Source: Actinernus sp. WN-2022 (taxonomy: Eukaryota; Cnidaria; Anthozoa; Actiniaria; Actinernidae). From it: a stretch of 64,000 nucleotides of DNA. Location of the stretch: NCBI GenBank assembly GCA_030867875.1, contig JAOWCC010000577.1, positions 150,590,344 to 150,654,343 of the forward strand, read 5' to 3'. This document shows, in pieces, positions 61,801 to 63,628 of the stretch (positions within the stretch are counted from its first letter, which is position 1; the number at the start of each line of letters is the position of its first letter). The notes under the pieces were generated by a model, which did not search any database, was not told where the DNA came from, and saw nothing but the letters and a program-made list of their open reading frames with translations. The position numbers were made by a program, and so were the translations under genes.

Positions 61801-62960
61801 GGCTTAAAGGGTTAATTTTCCGGGTTTTATGAGGCTGCAAACTTTCCAAATTGATTCAACCTACAGTGTACATGTAGGTCAATTTGATGTTTATGTTTGA
61901 GGTAATGTTTTCTTCAGGTATTTTTTCCAACTACATACATGTACAGTGTATAGGTAATATTTTCAAGATTCTAAAATGGGAACTTAAATTGTACATCCAT
62001 TGATGTTAGGGTTTTTAAATGTAAGGGTTAGGGTTTGGATCAGTTCACAGGAACATTTAAGAAGTATTATTAATATTTCTGTGTTGTTTAGTGATTATAG
62101 CCCTAAATAACCCTGATTTAGTGTCAGGACCCTTTGTTTACGGTTAAAGGGTTTTTTGAAAATAATTTTATGTAGGTAAACAATCAGTTTGACCTGGAAT
62201 TCAATTTGACCTACATACAGTCATGTACACAGTCTTTACATGTATGTACTACCGAAACCAGTAGTGTCTTTTTCTTTAAATAATAGACAGTATTAAGTGG
62301 CATGACACTTAATTCTGGTGATGTATTCACCGAGGAAAAGTGTGCTACTAGACACAAAGGAATATGGTTTCAAATGGTGTTAACTACATGTACTAACTAC
62401 TTTGTGCTGTTTTATAGTTGTGGATGCCTATGCAACATGGTGTGGGCCTTGTAAGGCAATAATCAGTTCTTTTAAGAGGCTAAAAAATGAGTTGGGTGAT
62501 GATCTACTACACTTTGCTACGGTAAGGGATACCCGATTGTTAAAATATATTTAATAATATTTAGGACTATACAATCAAGGTCAAGTCCAAGACTTGTCCC
62601 ATATGTTTAATATTTCTCTAATAAATTATTAAAAACATTTTTTCACCAGGCTGAAACAAATAACATTGATTCCTTGGAAAAATACAGAATGAAAAGCCAA
62701 CCTACATTTCTGTTTTATGCTGTAAGTATAATCATAAACTACTTGAATTTCATTCTCAATTCAATGTTCCCTAGATATGTAAATATTTAGATATAATGGT
62801 ACTGAGCCTGATGATCGATGTTTGTACAACTTACAATGCTTAGGGTGGTGTGGTGGTGAACGTTCTTAGAGGTTGTAACTGTCCCATATTACTCAAGACC
62901 ATCAAGAAAGAACTGGATAAGGAACATAAAGTGTTGGAAGGGAAAGCTGAGAGAGTTAGA
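37891..62960 (+). CDS. NME8/NME9: NME8/NME9-type thioredoxin-nucleoside diphosphate kinase (N-terminal exons)
   Basis: Five coding exons on plus: 37891-37920 (MSKGKARDLQ, donor GTTAGT), 42886-42943, 62418-62521, 62650-62721 and 62844-62960 (donor GTAAGT; the gene runs off the window). All junctions are GT-AG and phases match; the exon 2/3 join splits a Val codon. The joined peptide has a thioredoxin fold with the active site ATWCGPCKA in exon 3, then ELGDDLLHFAT, KYRMKSQPTFLFYA (cis-Pro region) and NVLRGCNCPILLKTIKKEL. This matches the N-terminal thioredoxin domain of animal NME8/NME9 (TXNDC3/TXNDC6), proteins of cilia and sperm axonemes; NDP-kinase domains should follow downstream. Intron 2 spans 19.5 kb because it contains the whole Polinton. 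Intron 1 is about 5 kb. The exons are intact despite the insertion. Confidence 0.93.
40576..40731. repeat. ~156-bp hairpin element
   Basis: CGCCGGTCAGTAAAGCCCAC and TAGTCCTTGTCTGGAACATT are mirrored by AATGTTCCAGACAAGGACTA and GGGCTTTACTGAC on the right. The short direct repeat (GGTTCTTTCA)n follows at about 40731-40769. Confidence 0.75.
41113..41480. repeat. tandem repeat, ~156-169-bp unit, 2.3 copies
   Basis: Units start GGGGACCCAATACCATG at 41113, 41269 and 41438. They share TGAGCTGCCTG, GATATGGGCATGTACTTAAA and CATTGTTAAGACATCAC. In NME intron 1. Confidence 0.85.
43171..43313. mobile_element. MITE family A, copy 2
   Basis: Perfect terminal inverted repeats AGGGCTTTCAAAA ... TTTTGAAAGCCCT define a 143-bp non-coding element. 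It lies only 27 bp before the Polinton target duplication, in NME intron 2. Confidence 0.8.
43341..43345. repeat. target-site duplication, left copy (GAGAG)
   Basis: GAGAG directly precedes the first base of the Polinton and recurs directly after its last base at 59236-59240. Polintons usually make 6-bp duplications; here only 5 bp match. Confidence 0.75.
43346..43478. repeat. 133-bp terminal palindrome in the left TIR
   Basis: AGTAGTATAAGCGGGATTAA ... TTAATCCCGCTTATACTACT. The two arms of about 64 bp pair almost completely (CTTGCACAACAAAACTC against GAGTTTTCTTGTGCAA and so on) around a short centre near 43412. A single strand of the tip could fold into a long hairpin. Confidence 0.9.
43505..43657 (+). 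promoter_or_regulatory. TIR promoter module driving the first Polinton gene
   Basis: Two related half-modules: GTCACTAGACATTCTTGTAC, GTAAAATCCAACTTGA and ACATATAGTTATATCGC (43505-43578), then CACATAAAATCCAAACT and ACGTATAGTTATATCGA (43589-43650), followed 7 bp later by the ATG. The same sequence, inverted, stands before POLB in the right TIR. Promoter function is inferred from position and repetition. Confidence 0.55.
43658..44596 (+). CDS. putative single-stranded DNA-binding protein of the Polinton
   Basis: 312 residues from the ATG that closes the left TIR. The N-terminal half has a conserved-looking block (FDWTKPRNGPNGCKYISVFF, FEGEKHVGKIAPHNE, FQKWNALV). The middle has DAIIVPNTKVVPMIQKF and PNPMMRMRMKCDYKTGTPNG, and the region around residues 250-270 has GSIHDGICNASSICASSMGL. 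The C-terminus is acidic (TAAEDE). The basic-aromatic core and acidic tail suggest an OB-fold-like ssDNA-binding protein, as found beside protein-primed polymerases; this is inference. Related proteins occur in other animal Polintons as far as I recall. It shares its promoter with POLB at the other end, which fits a replication role. A long hairpin follows 12 bp after the stop. Confidence 0.6.
   Translation: MASSKLFNVGDVIKALERTKEDGQSHGSIISFDWTKPRNGPNGCKYISVFFDIGDGPHPAVFRFEGEKHVGKIAPHNEQDAGKKRDRHPCLQFQKWNALVPTEADGITIKQNDKGELDLPADEKLSPTFKLVEYLDEAFESEIRKLIENEKVCMRNPRKRSPHDAIIVPNTKVVPMIQKFISTNSTTNAGCQLPNPMMRMRMKCDYKTGTPNGQFFDKSKSYADGDNTKYEPLVDENSSGLGVDNVSKLILPGSIHDGICNASSICASSMGLSYPLDIEIGIVQQPSKRNRYEQQDVYAANTKHSATAAEDE
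44609..44671 (+). terminator. long hairpin H1 with conserved apical loop
   Basis: An A-tract, GAAGAATGAA, AGTCGTTGCGTGACT, TTCATTCTTC and a T-tract form a long stem with an inner AGTC/GACT stem and a GTTGCGT loop. It lies just after the stop of the 312-aa gene. Two relatives occur at 45284 and 54202. Termination or RNA 3'-end formation is inferred from the positions. Confidence 0.6.
44673..44720 (+). promoter_or_regulatory. third copy of the TIR upstream module
   Basis: GTCACTAGACATTCTTGTAC is followed by ATAAATCCAAACTTGAGTAT and CTGTTAAAG. The first half matches the outer half-module of the TIR (43505) and the second half matches the inner one (43600-43625), as if the space between had been deleted. 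It stands about 115 bp before the Cys-rich gene. Confidence 0.5.
44835..45272 (+). CDS. small Cys-rich, probably zinc-binding Polinton protein
   Basis: 145 residues from ATG 44835. The N-terminal half holds nine cysteines and a histidine in finger-like spacing: C14, C25, C36, H39, C47, then PCSKCGKGC (C53, C56, C60) and CSGC (C67, C70). The C-terminal half is charged and Pro/Glu-rich and ends in a helix (LNHALNEVLAALRNEK). I do not recognise the family. The Cys/His pattern suggests a two-site zinc-binding domain, and a DNA- or RNA-related role would fit its place between the ssDNA-binding candidate and the TFIIB-like gene. Hairpin H2 follows 11 bp after the stop. Confidence 0.65.
   Translation: MSKKDSNVDTAITCDWLMRGKDTKCPKKISKTTKFCSQHNYQIAKGCAPYVPCSKCGKGCRTDYELCSGCDRLTIKVKSSGVYIRRAKKSSKKLEDPRKEEPNMVEPEVALPAESRVLEPVEGLGESLNHALNEVLAALRNEKDA
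45284..45348 (+). terminator. long hairpin H2 with conserved apical loop
   Basis: AAGGAAGAATGAAG pairs with CTTCATTCTTCCTT around GGTCGTTGCGTGGCC, again with a GTTGCGT loop, flanked by A- and T-tracts. It lies directly after the Cys-rich gene and 30 bp before the next start codon. Confidence 0.6.
45379..46371 (+). CDS. TFIIB-like transcription factor encoded by the Polinton
   Basis: 330 residues. An N-terminal zinc ribbon at residues 31-50 has CPDC and CPTC pairs followed by GLV, the TFIIB/Brf pattern. After a linker, two helical repeats resemble cyclin folds: about residues 120-200 (KKNILAALLYHACIQCGFVR, then a short HTH-like segment) and 205-295 (KSMLKTKVVGASYEVLRRSG, FKDVVKRCDIFGNAVKRFVK). 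In TFIIB this architecture bridges TBP-DNA and RNA polymerase II. Length is close to cellular TFIIB (about 310-320 aa). A CTATAGTTGTACC box ends one base before the ATG region. It is tail to tail with the 203-aa gene, 3 bp apart. The ribbon is directly visible; the cyclin repeats are judged by pattern. Alternatives are a Brf- or late-transcription-factor-like viral protein. Confidence 0.7.
   Translation: MDELIRLFGPGICRSLNIKPQVEHINASETCPDCLCPFEIQGTEFVCPTCGLVSEVEPCEETKIDIITTRLRIVGPDGFKYQSDLDRAKPKQSDDDIELKRRTLLQELRAYNTIYKQSYDLSFPMNALEIVANAFTQVMKVCLKRSDAKKNILAALLYHACIQCGFVRSKGEVARFMQLRNEGIHSGEVFIRSLCDDDKIDVDLDAERIVPHIATTFLQLDLVGVPRDVQQIVHEVVTTAMENNIGPKSMLKTKVVGASYEVLRRSGSSMSFKDVVKRCDIFGNAVKRFVKELSSYHSHFEPIYARHGLTSSRTWQSESESHVRFFHRKR
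46375..46986 (-). CDS. Polinton protein with Gly-rich hydrophobic core, probably membrane-active
   Basis: 203 residues from ATG 46986. Residues 58-108 are hydrophobic and glycine-rich (VITGGLSVILSGSGLGAALT, GLPLGVIGGLCGLISAS), enough for a helical hairpin across a membrane. They are flanked by a basic segment (RKKYARSQ) and followed by a long charged helical region with KHEKTTMLAKAKINTIRDLV and SDSEYSLILNEANKYE. I recognise this layout as a recurring accessory protein of animal Polintons, but its role is not established; membrane disruption or a minor virion component is a reasonable guess. Its start lies 19 bp after the stop of the penton gene on the same strand, with a TATACGTATAACGTACA box in between. 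Confidence 0.65.
   Translation of the reverse strand: MEGDSIQPFPSAPSIYPQIASDTGKNFRLQTIRDTLSDIEVQERHYEGVRKKYARSQGIVHGIAVITGGLSVILSGSGLGAALTGVGIVIGLPLGVIGGLCGLISASTTLGAKKLGMKVSKHEKTTMLAKAKINTIRDLVSKALRDENISDSEYSLILNEANKYEIMRSEIRRKASIGEKSTDRVRAELKQEVQKEMREKLGM
47006..47671 (-). CDS. putative penton (minor capsid) protein
   Basis: 221 residues from ATG 47671, chosen because it follows a TATAGTTATACCTTCAAC box shared with the diverging gene; the frame stays open further upstream without a better start. The protein is beta-rich with alternating hydrophobic residues. The N-terminal part reads ILIRNISLVEVTFENSWWNL, the middle has KVQKTIKLSKNLCELLG, and the end has MQSSLRLTIRDEKGNVVDFR and IRYVLKLE. 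This matches the single jelly-roll minor capsid proteins that form the vertices of Polinton and adintovirus particles. The C-terminal segment is the strongest clue. Assignment is by family pattern, not by alignment. Confidence 0.65.
   Translation of the reverse strand: MVLLYITTTSADHTVYFDDPILIRNISLVEVTFENSWWNLETEATFEWDTGGLGFPYKIYPGSHNIRTLKPFFNEAMSNKVVSFINRGSKRDWILKVQKTIKLSKNLCELLGIEGNEDVEGNVSLKIGHYDLVIKDINTMYVYCDVVDSNFSLLEGKRSNVLASFKVRGSWFDVNTYSTTPPLPVRAPGTMQSSLRLTIRDEKGNVVDFRGRPIRYVLKLE
47672..47714. promoter_or_regulatory. 43-bp bidirectional promoter between penton and 603-aa genes
   Basis: The plus strand ends CGTATAGCTTCAAC before ATG. The minus strand reads TATAGTTATACCTTCAAC, ATATAAG, then ATG. 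The shared TATAG and TTCAAC words and the absence of any room for a longer leader mark it as a compact divergent promoter (inference). Confidence 0.6.
47715..49526 (+). CDS. large unassigned Polinton protein (603 aa) with tail anchor
   Basis: Start chosen at ATG 47715 directly after the TATAGCTTCAAC box, giving 603 residues. It has a tryptophan- and aromatic-rich globular region with PQQLNFATWCATSGCGVSLF near residue 270 and WHGGRNNGLGDIFLLYPGWR near residue 340. A charged tail carries two copies of a 12-residue unit starting THKKQDPV at about residues 558-580, and a hydrophobic C-terminal segment (LAVTSIAAAGIAWMLF) could anchor it in a membrane. I recall similar large proteins in cnidarian Polintons but know no function; a virion or fibre-like protein is possible. 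Its stop overlaps that of the convergent 351-aa gene by four bases. There is no adenain-like catalytic triad that I could see. Confidence 0.7.
   Translation: MTDAWRQFKYLFPKAVTGWFDSFVGRDGVWNINLFFHGETYQVFTDAGLPTKAGGGQLRVLHGRAGKALDLALGTKTVYEGVLESREIATLNADLLAKFKKRYPHADLHKFYPSTEVNGPGKYSTSIWFRDGDSSYVVYGNDVSKLPTMIQNRIDNALWDVHKGFPATLTLDRSAKYPITAVPSTGPAQDIDLTNLWIYATPKNKFKAGVRNIFKETVVKHMTANESYHWLHGPDFKYWPQQLNFATWCATSGCGVSLFDPIFKTYPPVIQGFLRFHVYFTIRRILHELGGTHGVPLPGNSNFKQMDNTYNKSALEKLCIEFGISRTPDFPPDFRWHGGRNNGLGDIFLLYPGWRGYVNVHGDRSYDKGATTWPQKNNLFADQGGKEDQGNIVAFIRNDEHEGKQYNWFTPPIGKGLTDSGLGRLSRSVEAFGYCMLGAQADLNESIIHSHNVKEKFKSLVEEAILVNDLKLSYDNYRTAITTTHKRLDLATAVDVRLLPSDLLYYLSEKDGYKNPIPKAHKGMVLGTNDINAEVNERSPLTMEGPPDKKLVAPLETHKKQDPVLKAVTHKKQDPVQKAAPQHEINLAVTSIAAAGIAWMLFR
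49523..50578 (-). CDS. Polinton coiled-coil and membrane protein (351 aa)
   Basis: Start chosen at ATG 50578 (MASEGRYNE); two further ATGs lie upstream in frame (50587, 50614), so up to 363 residues are possible. The N-terminal third is acidic and disordered. The middle part has a compact domain (KAGLSENAKKMLVDAVREHY ... YKKIGKDLKYVLG). A charged helical stretch (EKVHIHNEIELLERQEEALL) suggests a coiled coil. The C-terminal part is hydrophobic, with GMTVLAVVTSIGAIVSTIVS, a Gly/Lys-rich amphipathic section, and NVWLFIVAIVVITIEQ at the end. This layout recurs in animal Polintons as a minor virion or membrane-interacting protein of unproven role. It is divergent from the capsid gene and convergent with the 603-aa gene. 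Confidence 0.7.
   Translation of the reverse strand: MASEGRYNERTDEGGDYDKDDTSNVDEEWDAIFPEESGEMIPMKTRRDYGKEGARPKNQETSFTDEDFDGIMDELESSEVDYKGFIFKAGLSENAKKMLVDAVREHYEDAGFRGKLEITTLWDANKERGRIYVHSLGSKERPVPLTTVNGDIYKKIGKDLKYVLGPTDVERAEQVSQAQEKAAEHLKVEDSILQDLTSTEDQKEAAKEEKVHIHNEIELLERQEEALLKRMSLRERIKYIFRKHGMTVLAVVTSIGAIVSTIVSLLSKSVPKPIKTGIDKAADAVKKGLQTTGGLLKEMGKKLGQILPGMIGSIASFIFTMAGKALGVLAQNVWLFIVAIVVITIEQYKRR
50579..50626. promoter_or_regulatory. divergent promoter between the 351-aa gene and the capsid gene
   Basis: TATATATATAGTTATATTCA is followed by ACATG on the plus strand, closely matching the TATAG...TTCAAC-ATG arrangement at 47701-47717. That ATG (50613) is not in the capsid frame. The same AT-rich core serves the minus-strand gene. 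Confidence 0.55.
50627..51847 (+). CDS. MCP: major capsid protein, double jelly-roll type
   Basis: About 406 residues, DPTQVRREPHALKAP onward, open to the TGA at 51845-51847. Near the N-terminus GETLYVEVPKLAEDVVLVPG and NVGRCLVMRRICRMGAE match the first strands of Polinton and adintovirus capsids. The centre has STITFELTLAS and KIGTYQLTNIQLEYEAI (second-domain entry), and the end has RIHRTAKGSGNVKMHIYVLAD. It forms the trimeric hexon-like building block of the icosahedral shell. Oddity: there is no in-frame ATG. The conserved promoter-adjacent ATG at 50613 is in another frame and stops after three codons, so the coordinate given is the first TTG. Either a small indel has broken the start or a non-ATG codon is used. 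The stop overlaps the ATPase start (TGATG). Confidence 0.85.
   Translation: MDPTQVRREPHALKAPRDLYRKTFTRSSANPGETLYVEVPKLAEDVVLVPGSLALLGDIVLSGGHANNRVVSNVGRCLVMRRICRMGAETVEDLVRPDLLQTYSDVYLSTQERESRIQQGIQSENLNKLRSKAGDASTSSTADNALLTACGSKYRIPLDVDILTQHGVLYPHALESTITFELTLASANEVVIGSDTTKIGTYQLTNIQLEYEAIRNETLASSALHKYEIGTAFLYNYAVHFKTVDIAKTSDTLISQNVNVPRRSFAGLLLLFIDPPTIGTRDSEAFSNPDILKVEVDVNGIPNRLFPSGMLPLDFWEAARSWFGTPNTSMTPKKFFENRFSILIDCRTAKDSTVHGDGLAQTGSGKDIDIRIHRTAKGSGNVKMHIYVLADAQVTILNRSLQSILY
51847..52470 (+). CDS. A32-like genome-packaging ATPase
   Basis: 207 residues. Walker A GPTNCGKT at residues 16-23, Walker B LLILDD at 91-96, and WVLSQQL at about residue 130, in the position of the conserved polar sensor of FtsK/HerA-type packaging ATPases. 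Length is typical of the Polinton ATP gene (about 200-260 aa). It pumps the genome into preformed capsids. The start codon overlaps the capsid stop by one base, and the end overlaps the next gene by eight, so the five genes from the capsid to 53297 and on look co-expressed. Confidence 0.92.
   Translation: MDSLVEHVPFNALIVGPTNCGKTAFLIEQLRGSFRGKFDYIVLICPTYAHNKTYRGFANRDPRFFVMSPPQDAIDATLSICTTFWSGTNTLLILDDCAASKDVKKRTDKLVDLAFSARHIGISVWVLSQQLTSICKPFRENVAIVVAFHTASAVDGKRIFEDYGGSQECKELRMILGSHKFARMCFCLRHPFEVVLELPAPTTYYHG
52463..53002 (+). CDS. Polinton small protein (179 aa), unassigned
   Basis: Starts at ATG 52463, eight bases inside the ATPase end, and overlaps the next gene by 47 bp. An N-terminal low-complexity part is followed by a helical section with LPEKEIDKLYRRYQAVLAQQ, VTRLATRLVAYLVP and KDLQEDPLVRNEI, then a hydrophobic SLKAGRLVALASVLFHISGH. 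The E-x-D-K-L-Y-x-R-Y pattern recurs downstream of the ATPase in other animal Polintons as far as I recall. No catalytic motif is visible; in particular there is no His-Asp/Glu-Cys protease signature. It could be a scaffold or minor virion protein. Confidence 0.65.
   Translation: MDKEVLEIFGEDVTGPPPTNLDVTSDNRESLSILAATGVTKEYLGKNFSLGDISRLPEKEIDKLYRRYQAVLAQQVTKGLVDGVTRLATRLVAYLVPIDSQEALIKDLQEDPLVRNEISAATGLLSLKAGRLVALASVLFHISGHVVIPGTTVEPPHIPTILNQDGGSDNCESSNDCTN
52956..53297 (+). CDS. Polinton small single-span membrane protein (113 aa)
   Basis: Starts inside the preceding gene. The basic N-terminal part has KNPKRVAAGKALALSNKLAR, and one hydrophobic segment lies at about residues 62-80 (LTILAVIGTGATLFGTYFAY), followed by KKYVDG and a Pro/Ala-rich tail. 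The N-P-K-R-V-x-x-G-K-x-L-A motif before a transmembrane helix is a repeated feature of small Polinton proteins in my recollection. Function is unknown; it could be a minor virion membrane protein. Confidence 0.65.
   Translation: MEDQITANPPTTVPTKVKNPKRVAAGKALALSNKLARESQKRELTRESESCKEVDVEKGRIENLTILAVIGTGATLFGTYFAYKKYVDGNKRVATVRTTQPAAPAKPTALDME
53335..53562 (+). CDS. Polinton small membrane protein (75 aa)
   Basis: ATG 53335, 37 bp after the previous stop, preceded by GTATATATCTAG. Two hydrophobic stretches (AVKIVGLAAGIGWIV and AKWTAVIVGSLYAKEYL) are followed by a Lys/Glu-rich tail. The last base overlaps the next ATG (TAATG). A small virion or membrane protein is likely; no named family. Confidence 0.6.
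   Translation: MEKELTKTATDAVKIVGLAAGIGWIVKKTTKESMLSDPSSSIVNYAKWTAVIVGSLYAKEYLEKQLEKEKEKNKQ
53562..53993 (+). CDS. Polinton small protein with membrane segment and coiled coil (143 aa)
   Basis: The N-terminal hydrophobic segment (LAAIGMSIFGAVLNATAFTG) is followed by a highly charged helix (KERERHDRATEKLEREMKAY, KAHNDQRDTNEAL), then PRLSDYYKPSNNQKTGELLY and a Gly-rich hydrophobic end. The S-D-Y-Y-K-P-S-x-x-Q-K-x-G-E motif is one I associate with this small gene next to the integrase in animal Polintons. Membrane-associated minor virion protein is a guess. The gene is followed by the 21-bp tandem array. Confidence 0.65.
   Translation: MALAAIGMSIFGAVLNATAFTGGGILARMFGKDDAVDKERERHDRATEKLEREMKAYRIKRQSLYDYAQEQEGLERKAHNDQRDTNEALVRSDKLRKALKRLKEMKEPRLSDYYKPSNNQKTGELLYVGGGMLGVGYTISKWI
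54000..54201. repeat. 21-bp tandem array (AAGCTACTAGTAAGTTACCCT)n in the Polinton
   Basis: About seven regular units of AAGCTACTAGTAAGTTACCC plus T, preceded by irregular shorter forms (AAGCTACTACT, AAGCTACTAGTAAGC). It fills the gap between the 143-aa gene and hairpin H3. It is the only sizeable non-coding tract in the interior of the element. Confidence 0.92.
54202..54272. terminator. long hairpin H3, loop inverted relative to H1/H2
   Basis: AAGGAAGAATGAAG pairs with TTCATTCTTCCTT around GGGTCACGCAACGACTT. The loop is the reverse complement of the GTTGCGT loop of H1 and H2, while the outer arms look the same on both strands. It lies after the small-gene cluster and 20 bp before the integrase start region. 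Confidence 0.6.
54292..55335 (+). CDS. INT: Polinton integrase, retroviral DDE type
   Basis: 347 residues from the first ATG (54292); ATGs at 54304 and 54307 are also possible, the last giving MDSKLANIFY. An N-terminal helical part (GYWKGHSAIGKLSVAAKA) is followed by the RNase-H-like catalytic core: D in HQADLIFLP (about residue 78), D in LQVDPGREF (143) and E in FVERANRTLAERLF (178), a D,D-35-E spacing. The C-terminal part (DVLVRYLYAP ... DPVWSLQIY ... GFVREELQVVP) is the small beta-barrel or chromodomain-like DNA-binding region. It joins element ends to target DNA and makes the short duplication. All catalytic residues are present. It is convergent with POLB, with a 4-bp overlap of stop codons. 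Confidence 0.95.
   Translation: MYRCMMDSKLANIFYGPMGYWKGHSAIGKLSVAAKASEDVARSWLEKQSMWQIYLPPPKHIPRPHWTVSKPNEVHQADLIFLPHDRPGRGRKLYKYALVVIDVASRYKEAEPLASKDSGEVAAAFERIYKRSPLEWPKTLQVDPGREFMGRMSETLELHGTKVQRGEAGNHRAQSFVERANRTLAERLFGYQYAQEMVLTSEGSDERSREWVVRLPMVIKAMNSEATRLTGKEPSNSVVTQQVDLKTPTYSRTVGLREERLPFDVLVRYLYAPGELEGGEKRRATDPVWSLQIYTISRSVVSSGQPVLYYLAKEKDAPKRGFVREELQVVPRDTELPPKGILFVPRR
55332..58922 (-). CDS. POLB: protein-primed family B DNA polymerase
   Basis: 1196 residues from ATG 58922 at the inner edge of the right TIR; the frame continues into the TIR but the ATG sits behind the same TATAGTTATATCGA box as the left gene. In order: an N-terminal region with DNLCLWRCL (170-178) and DGHAFY (259-264) that resembles an OTU-type Cys/His fold; a C2HC finger (C277, C280, H293, C297); FHGCYFHGCPKC (378-389); exonuclease motifs YDFEA (443), FNSGRYDLN (548) and YYNNLD (679); and polymerase motifs GYDANALY (781, A), KLLGNSAYG (950, B), DTDSAY (1050, C) and SKAYY (1110). 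It replicates the element from its ends using a terminal-protein primer. All catalytic residues are intact. Confidence 0.96.
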   Translation of the reverse strand: MVRPRSEPLPRSLAREAGAILEERDGMLEGVEIGRRTIRWRFFQGVAGDLTPRIMEKLVAKVTTSFYLRYSYTYRIRNVNDGRVILFSKTVPGSPWVNILGDAEEWIDSKETARLNPDNINRPNTQWAFIRWIYVDVKVVIDRQLLLGTGPLPQWLRQKKGMIALDRYGDNLCLWRCLAMHEGARIDRCCVKARKLAQAFYRLTAPTQDVPRTSLDQLEEVELHFRIGIRVYEPTEDGAWHLMRHAAHYKHTMTIGIYDGHAFYIKNINKLGHIYVCNDCKQRFTQACHLQRHADRCRRGETKIVCPGKVITVPQSAYEKAFWPESTASKVALCWLERETKRIGQHIHHAACGHGGEHWIEGAPVDGYEPFSKTIFQFHGCYFHGCPKCFPRERRLYLKTCERTAKLQGAGYTVVEAWGCSTKKKNKPVPTPTQTVYPHFIVYDFEAYLDTTKGRQPTEHLTIENVHVPISVSIADTYDRKPTHICRRNPKELIKAFVKELQQRAETIQGAMERCFWLDSPKFSFYTLPKSQQAKINEWIYQVPVLGFNSGRYDLNLIREHFVGTVADTCKKVRVAKKANTTMFLLTPDFRFLDVINYLGPGTSYERWVKAYGCESQKSFFPYEWFDSPNKLDHIGLPDYPEWGSKLKREHLLSREEFEDCKRTFLDKGMETFADWLRYYNNLDVVPFLEALEKMQDFYHEKGVDMLKDAVSIPGVSLQFLLRGSVERGAEMYAPSKEAYLMLKDAVVGGPSIVFTRLHEAGKTKIRSHQGGTKICRKILGYDANALYLSTMELEMPCGKEEVIRYDEPGLEAEGFVECLQNGSWFGYAEVDIEIPKKLWKKFEEMPPFFYNKKIPKEAIPPQMLAYLEKTGRKLSEEKKLVGSLSGKKLLLYEPLLRWYVDHGAVITAVYRTIEYEPKEIFGWFVDQVTEARRMGDEDKGEALLADVFKLLGNSAYGKLLEDLGRQTKVTYTKDEKVVDKALRSVWFEDLEEIGEAYELESRKDQIRIKRPFQVGIAVYQLAKLRMLEFYYDFIDKYIDRNDFEYIQMDTDSAYIAISGNSLDEVVRLELREDFEAERKEWLAWDERSSRTPGLFKLEFEGQRAIALCSKAYYVDTGGSKKYSAKGMSRRHNDITWDRFKAALQGDIDMAENRGFRLSPEGIATYKQRKLGLSAYYDKRRVLPDGIHTEPIEYAV
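58923..59235 (-). repeat. Polinton right terminal inverted repeat
   Basis: Reverse complement of the left TIR with few changes; the divergent stretch is around 58963-58977. It supplies the POLB promoter (TATAGTTATATCGA before the ATG, read on minus). The outermost 133 bp are palindromic. Confidence 0.93.
59103..59235. repeat. 133-bp terminal palindrome in the right TIR
   Basis: Same composition as 43346-43478. By my reading it differs from the reverse complement of the left copy at a single position (in the AAAAAGTAG/AAAAAGTTG segment). It begins AGTAGTATAAGCGGGATTAA and ends with its mirror image. Confidence 0.9.
59236..59240. repeat. target-site duplication, right copy (GAGAG)
   Basis: Matches 43341-43345 and is immediately followed by GTCCAAC, then a (TA)n tract. 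Confidence 0.75.
59241..60785. other. NME intron 2, right of the Polinton
   Basis: Non-coding. It starts with a (TA)n microsatellite at about 59248-59278. A weak inverted repeat (CACGAGATTCAAC/GTTGAATCTCG) lies around 60127-60169. No exon is supported. Confidence 0.6.
60786..61815. mobile_element. piggyBac-like non-autonomous element, copy 2
   Basis: TTAA at 60786-60789 and 61812-61815 flank CCCTTTAAGCCCCAAG ... CTTGGGGCTTAAAGGG. The terminal inverted repeats are perfect over 16 bp and the interior is the reverse complement of 13604-14643. It lies in NME intron 2. Better-preserved ends suggest it is younger than copy 1. Confidence 0.85.
61816..62417. other. end of NME intron 2
   Basis: Non-coding, up to the acceptor TTTATAG before exon 3 at 62418. 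A segment at about 62230-62300 (TACATGTATGTACTACCGAA, AAATAATAGACAGT) resembles 43090-43157 in the left part of the same intron, so it is a dispersed or duplicated intronic piece. Confidence 0.6.
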
Positions 62961-63056
62961 GTAAGTAAATGTATAATTAATATAATGTGCAAATTATGTA
63001 CATCACAAATTATTGCACATTTACATGTACATGCAAAGTAAGAAAGTGTACTTTAC

Positions 63057-63224
63057 AGGGCTTTCAAAATGCTTTTGAGTAGGAGGTCAACATAGGAAAG
63101 TAGGTGTCTGTGACATAACGCTAAAAGTCAAGTAAAAGTTTCATTGTCTGTTGATAAAGAGAAAATAACTGGTGATGTACCTCGAAGCAACCACCGGTCA
63201 GCTCCAGCTTATTTTGAAAGCTCT
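63057..63224. mobile_element. MITE family A, copy 3
   Basis: Starts AGGGCTTTCAAAAT and ends TTTTGAAAGCTCT. The interior shares TTTTGAGTAGGAGGTCAACA and GTTTCATTGTCTGTTGA with copy 1. It lies in the NME intron after exon 5. Confidence 0.75.
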
Positions 63225-63628
63225 GACTTTATGATCCAACTGACAATGATGTGTTGGCCGGCTGTGAACTGATGCATTATCGACAGTTGGCTGACTGATG
63301 GTTGACTGTTGATAATGTGTTCGTAACATGATGGGCAACAGTATAATGGCAAGGTGTTGGGGGACTGTCAGCTGAAAACTTGACAAGTATGTTTTAAAAA
63401 CTACATGTATATACATGTATGCATAATGATTAATGAGTGCTGATCATTGTATCTTGATCTGCTTGCAGTGTTCAGCATGATCATGAGGAGAATGAAAGTG
63501 TGAATGTCATGAATATCATGTTTATTGGATGCATTTCACTCAGGAAAATATAGGCCCCAAAAAAGTGCTGTGAGACTTGTGCTTGCCACAGGCAGCCCAA
63601 GTAGTGCATAAGTGCATTTCCTCTATGA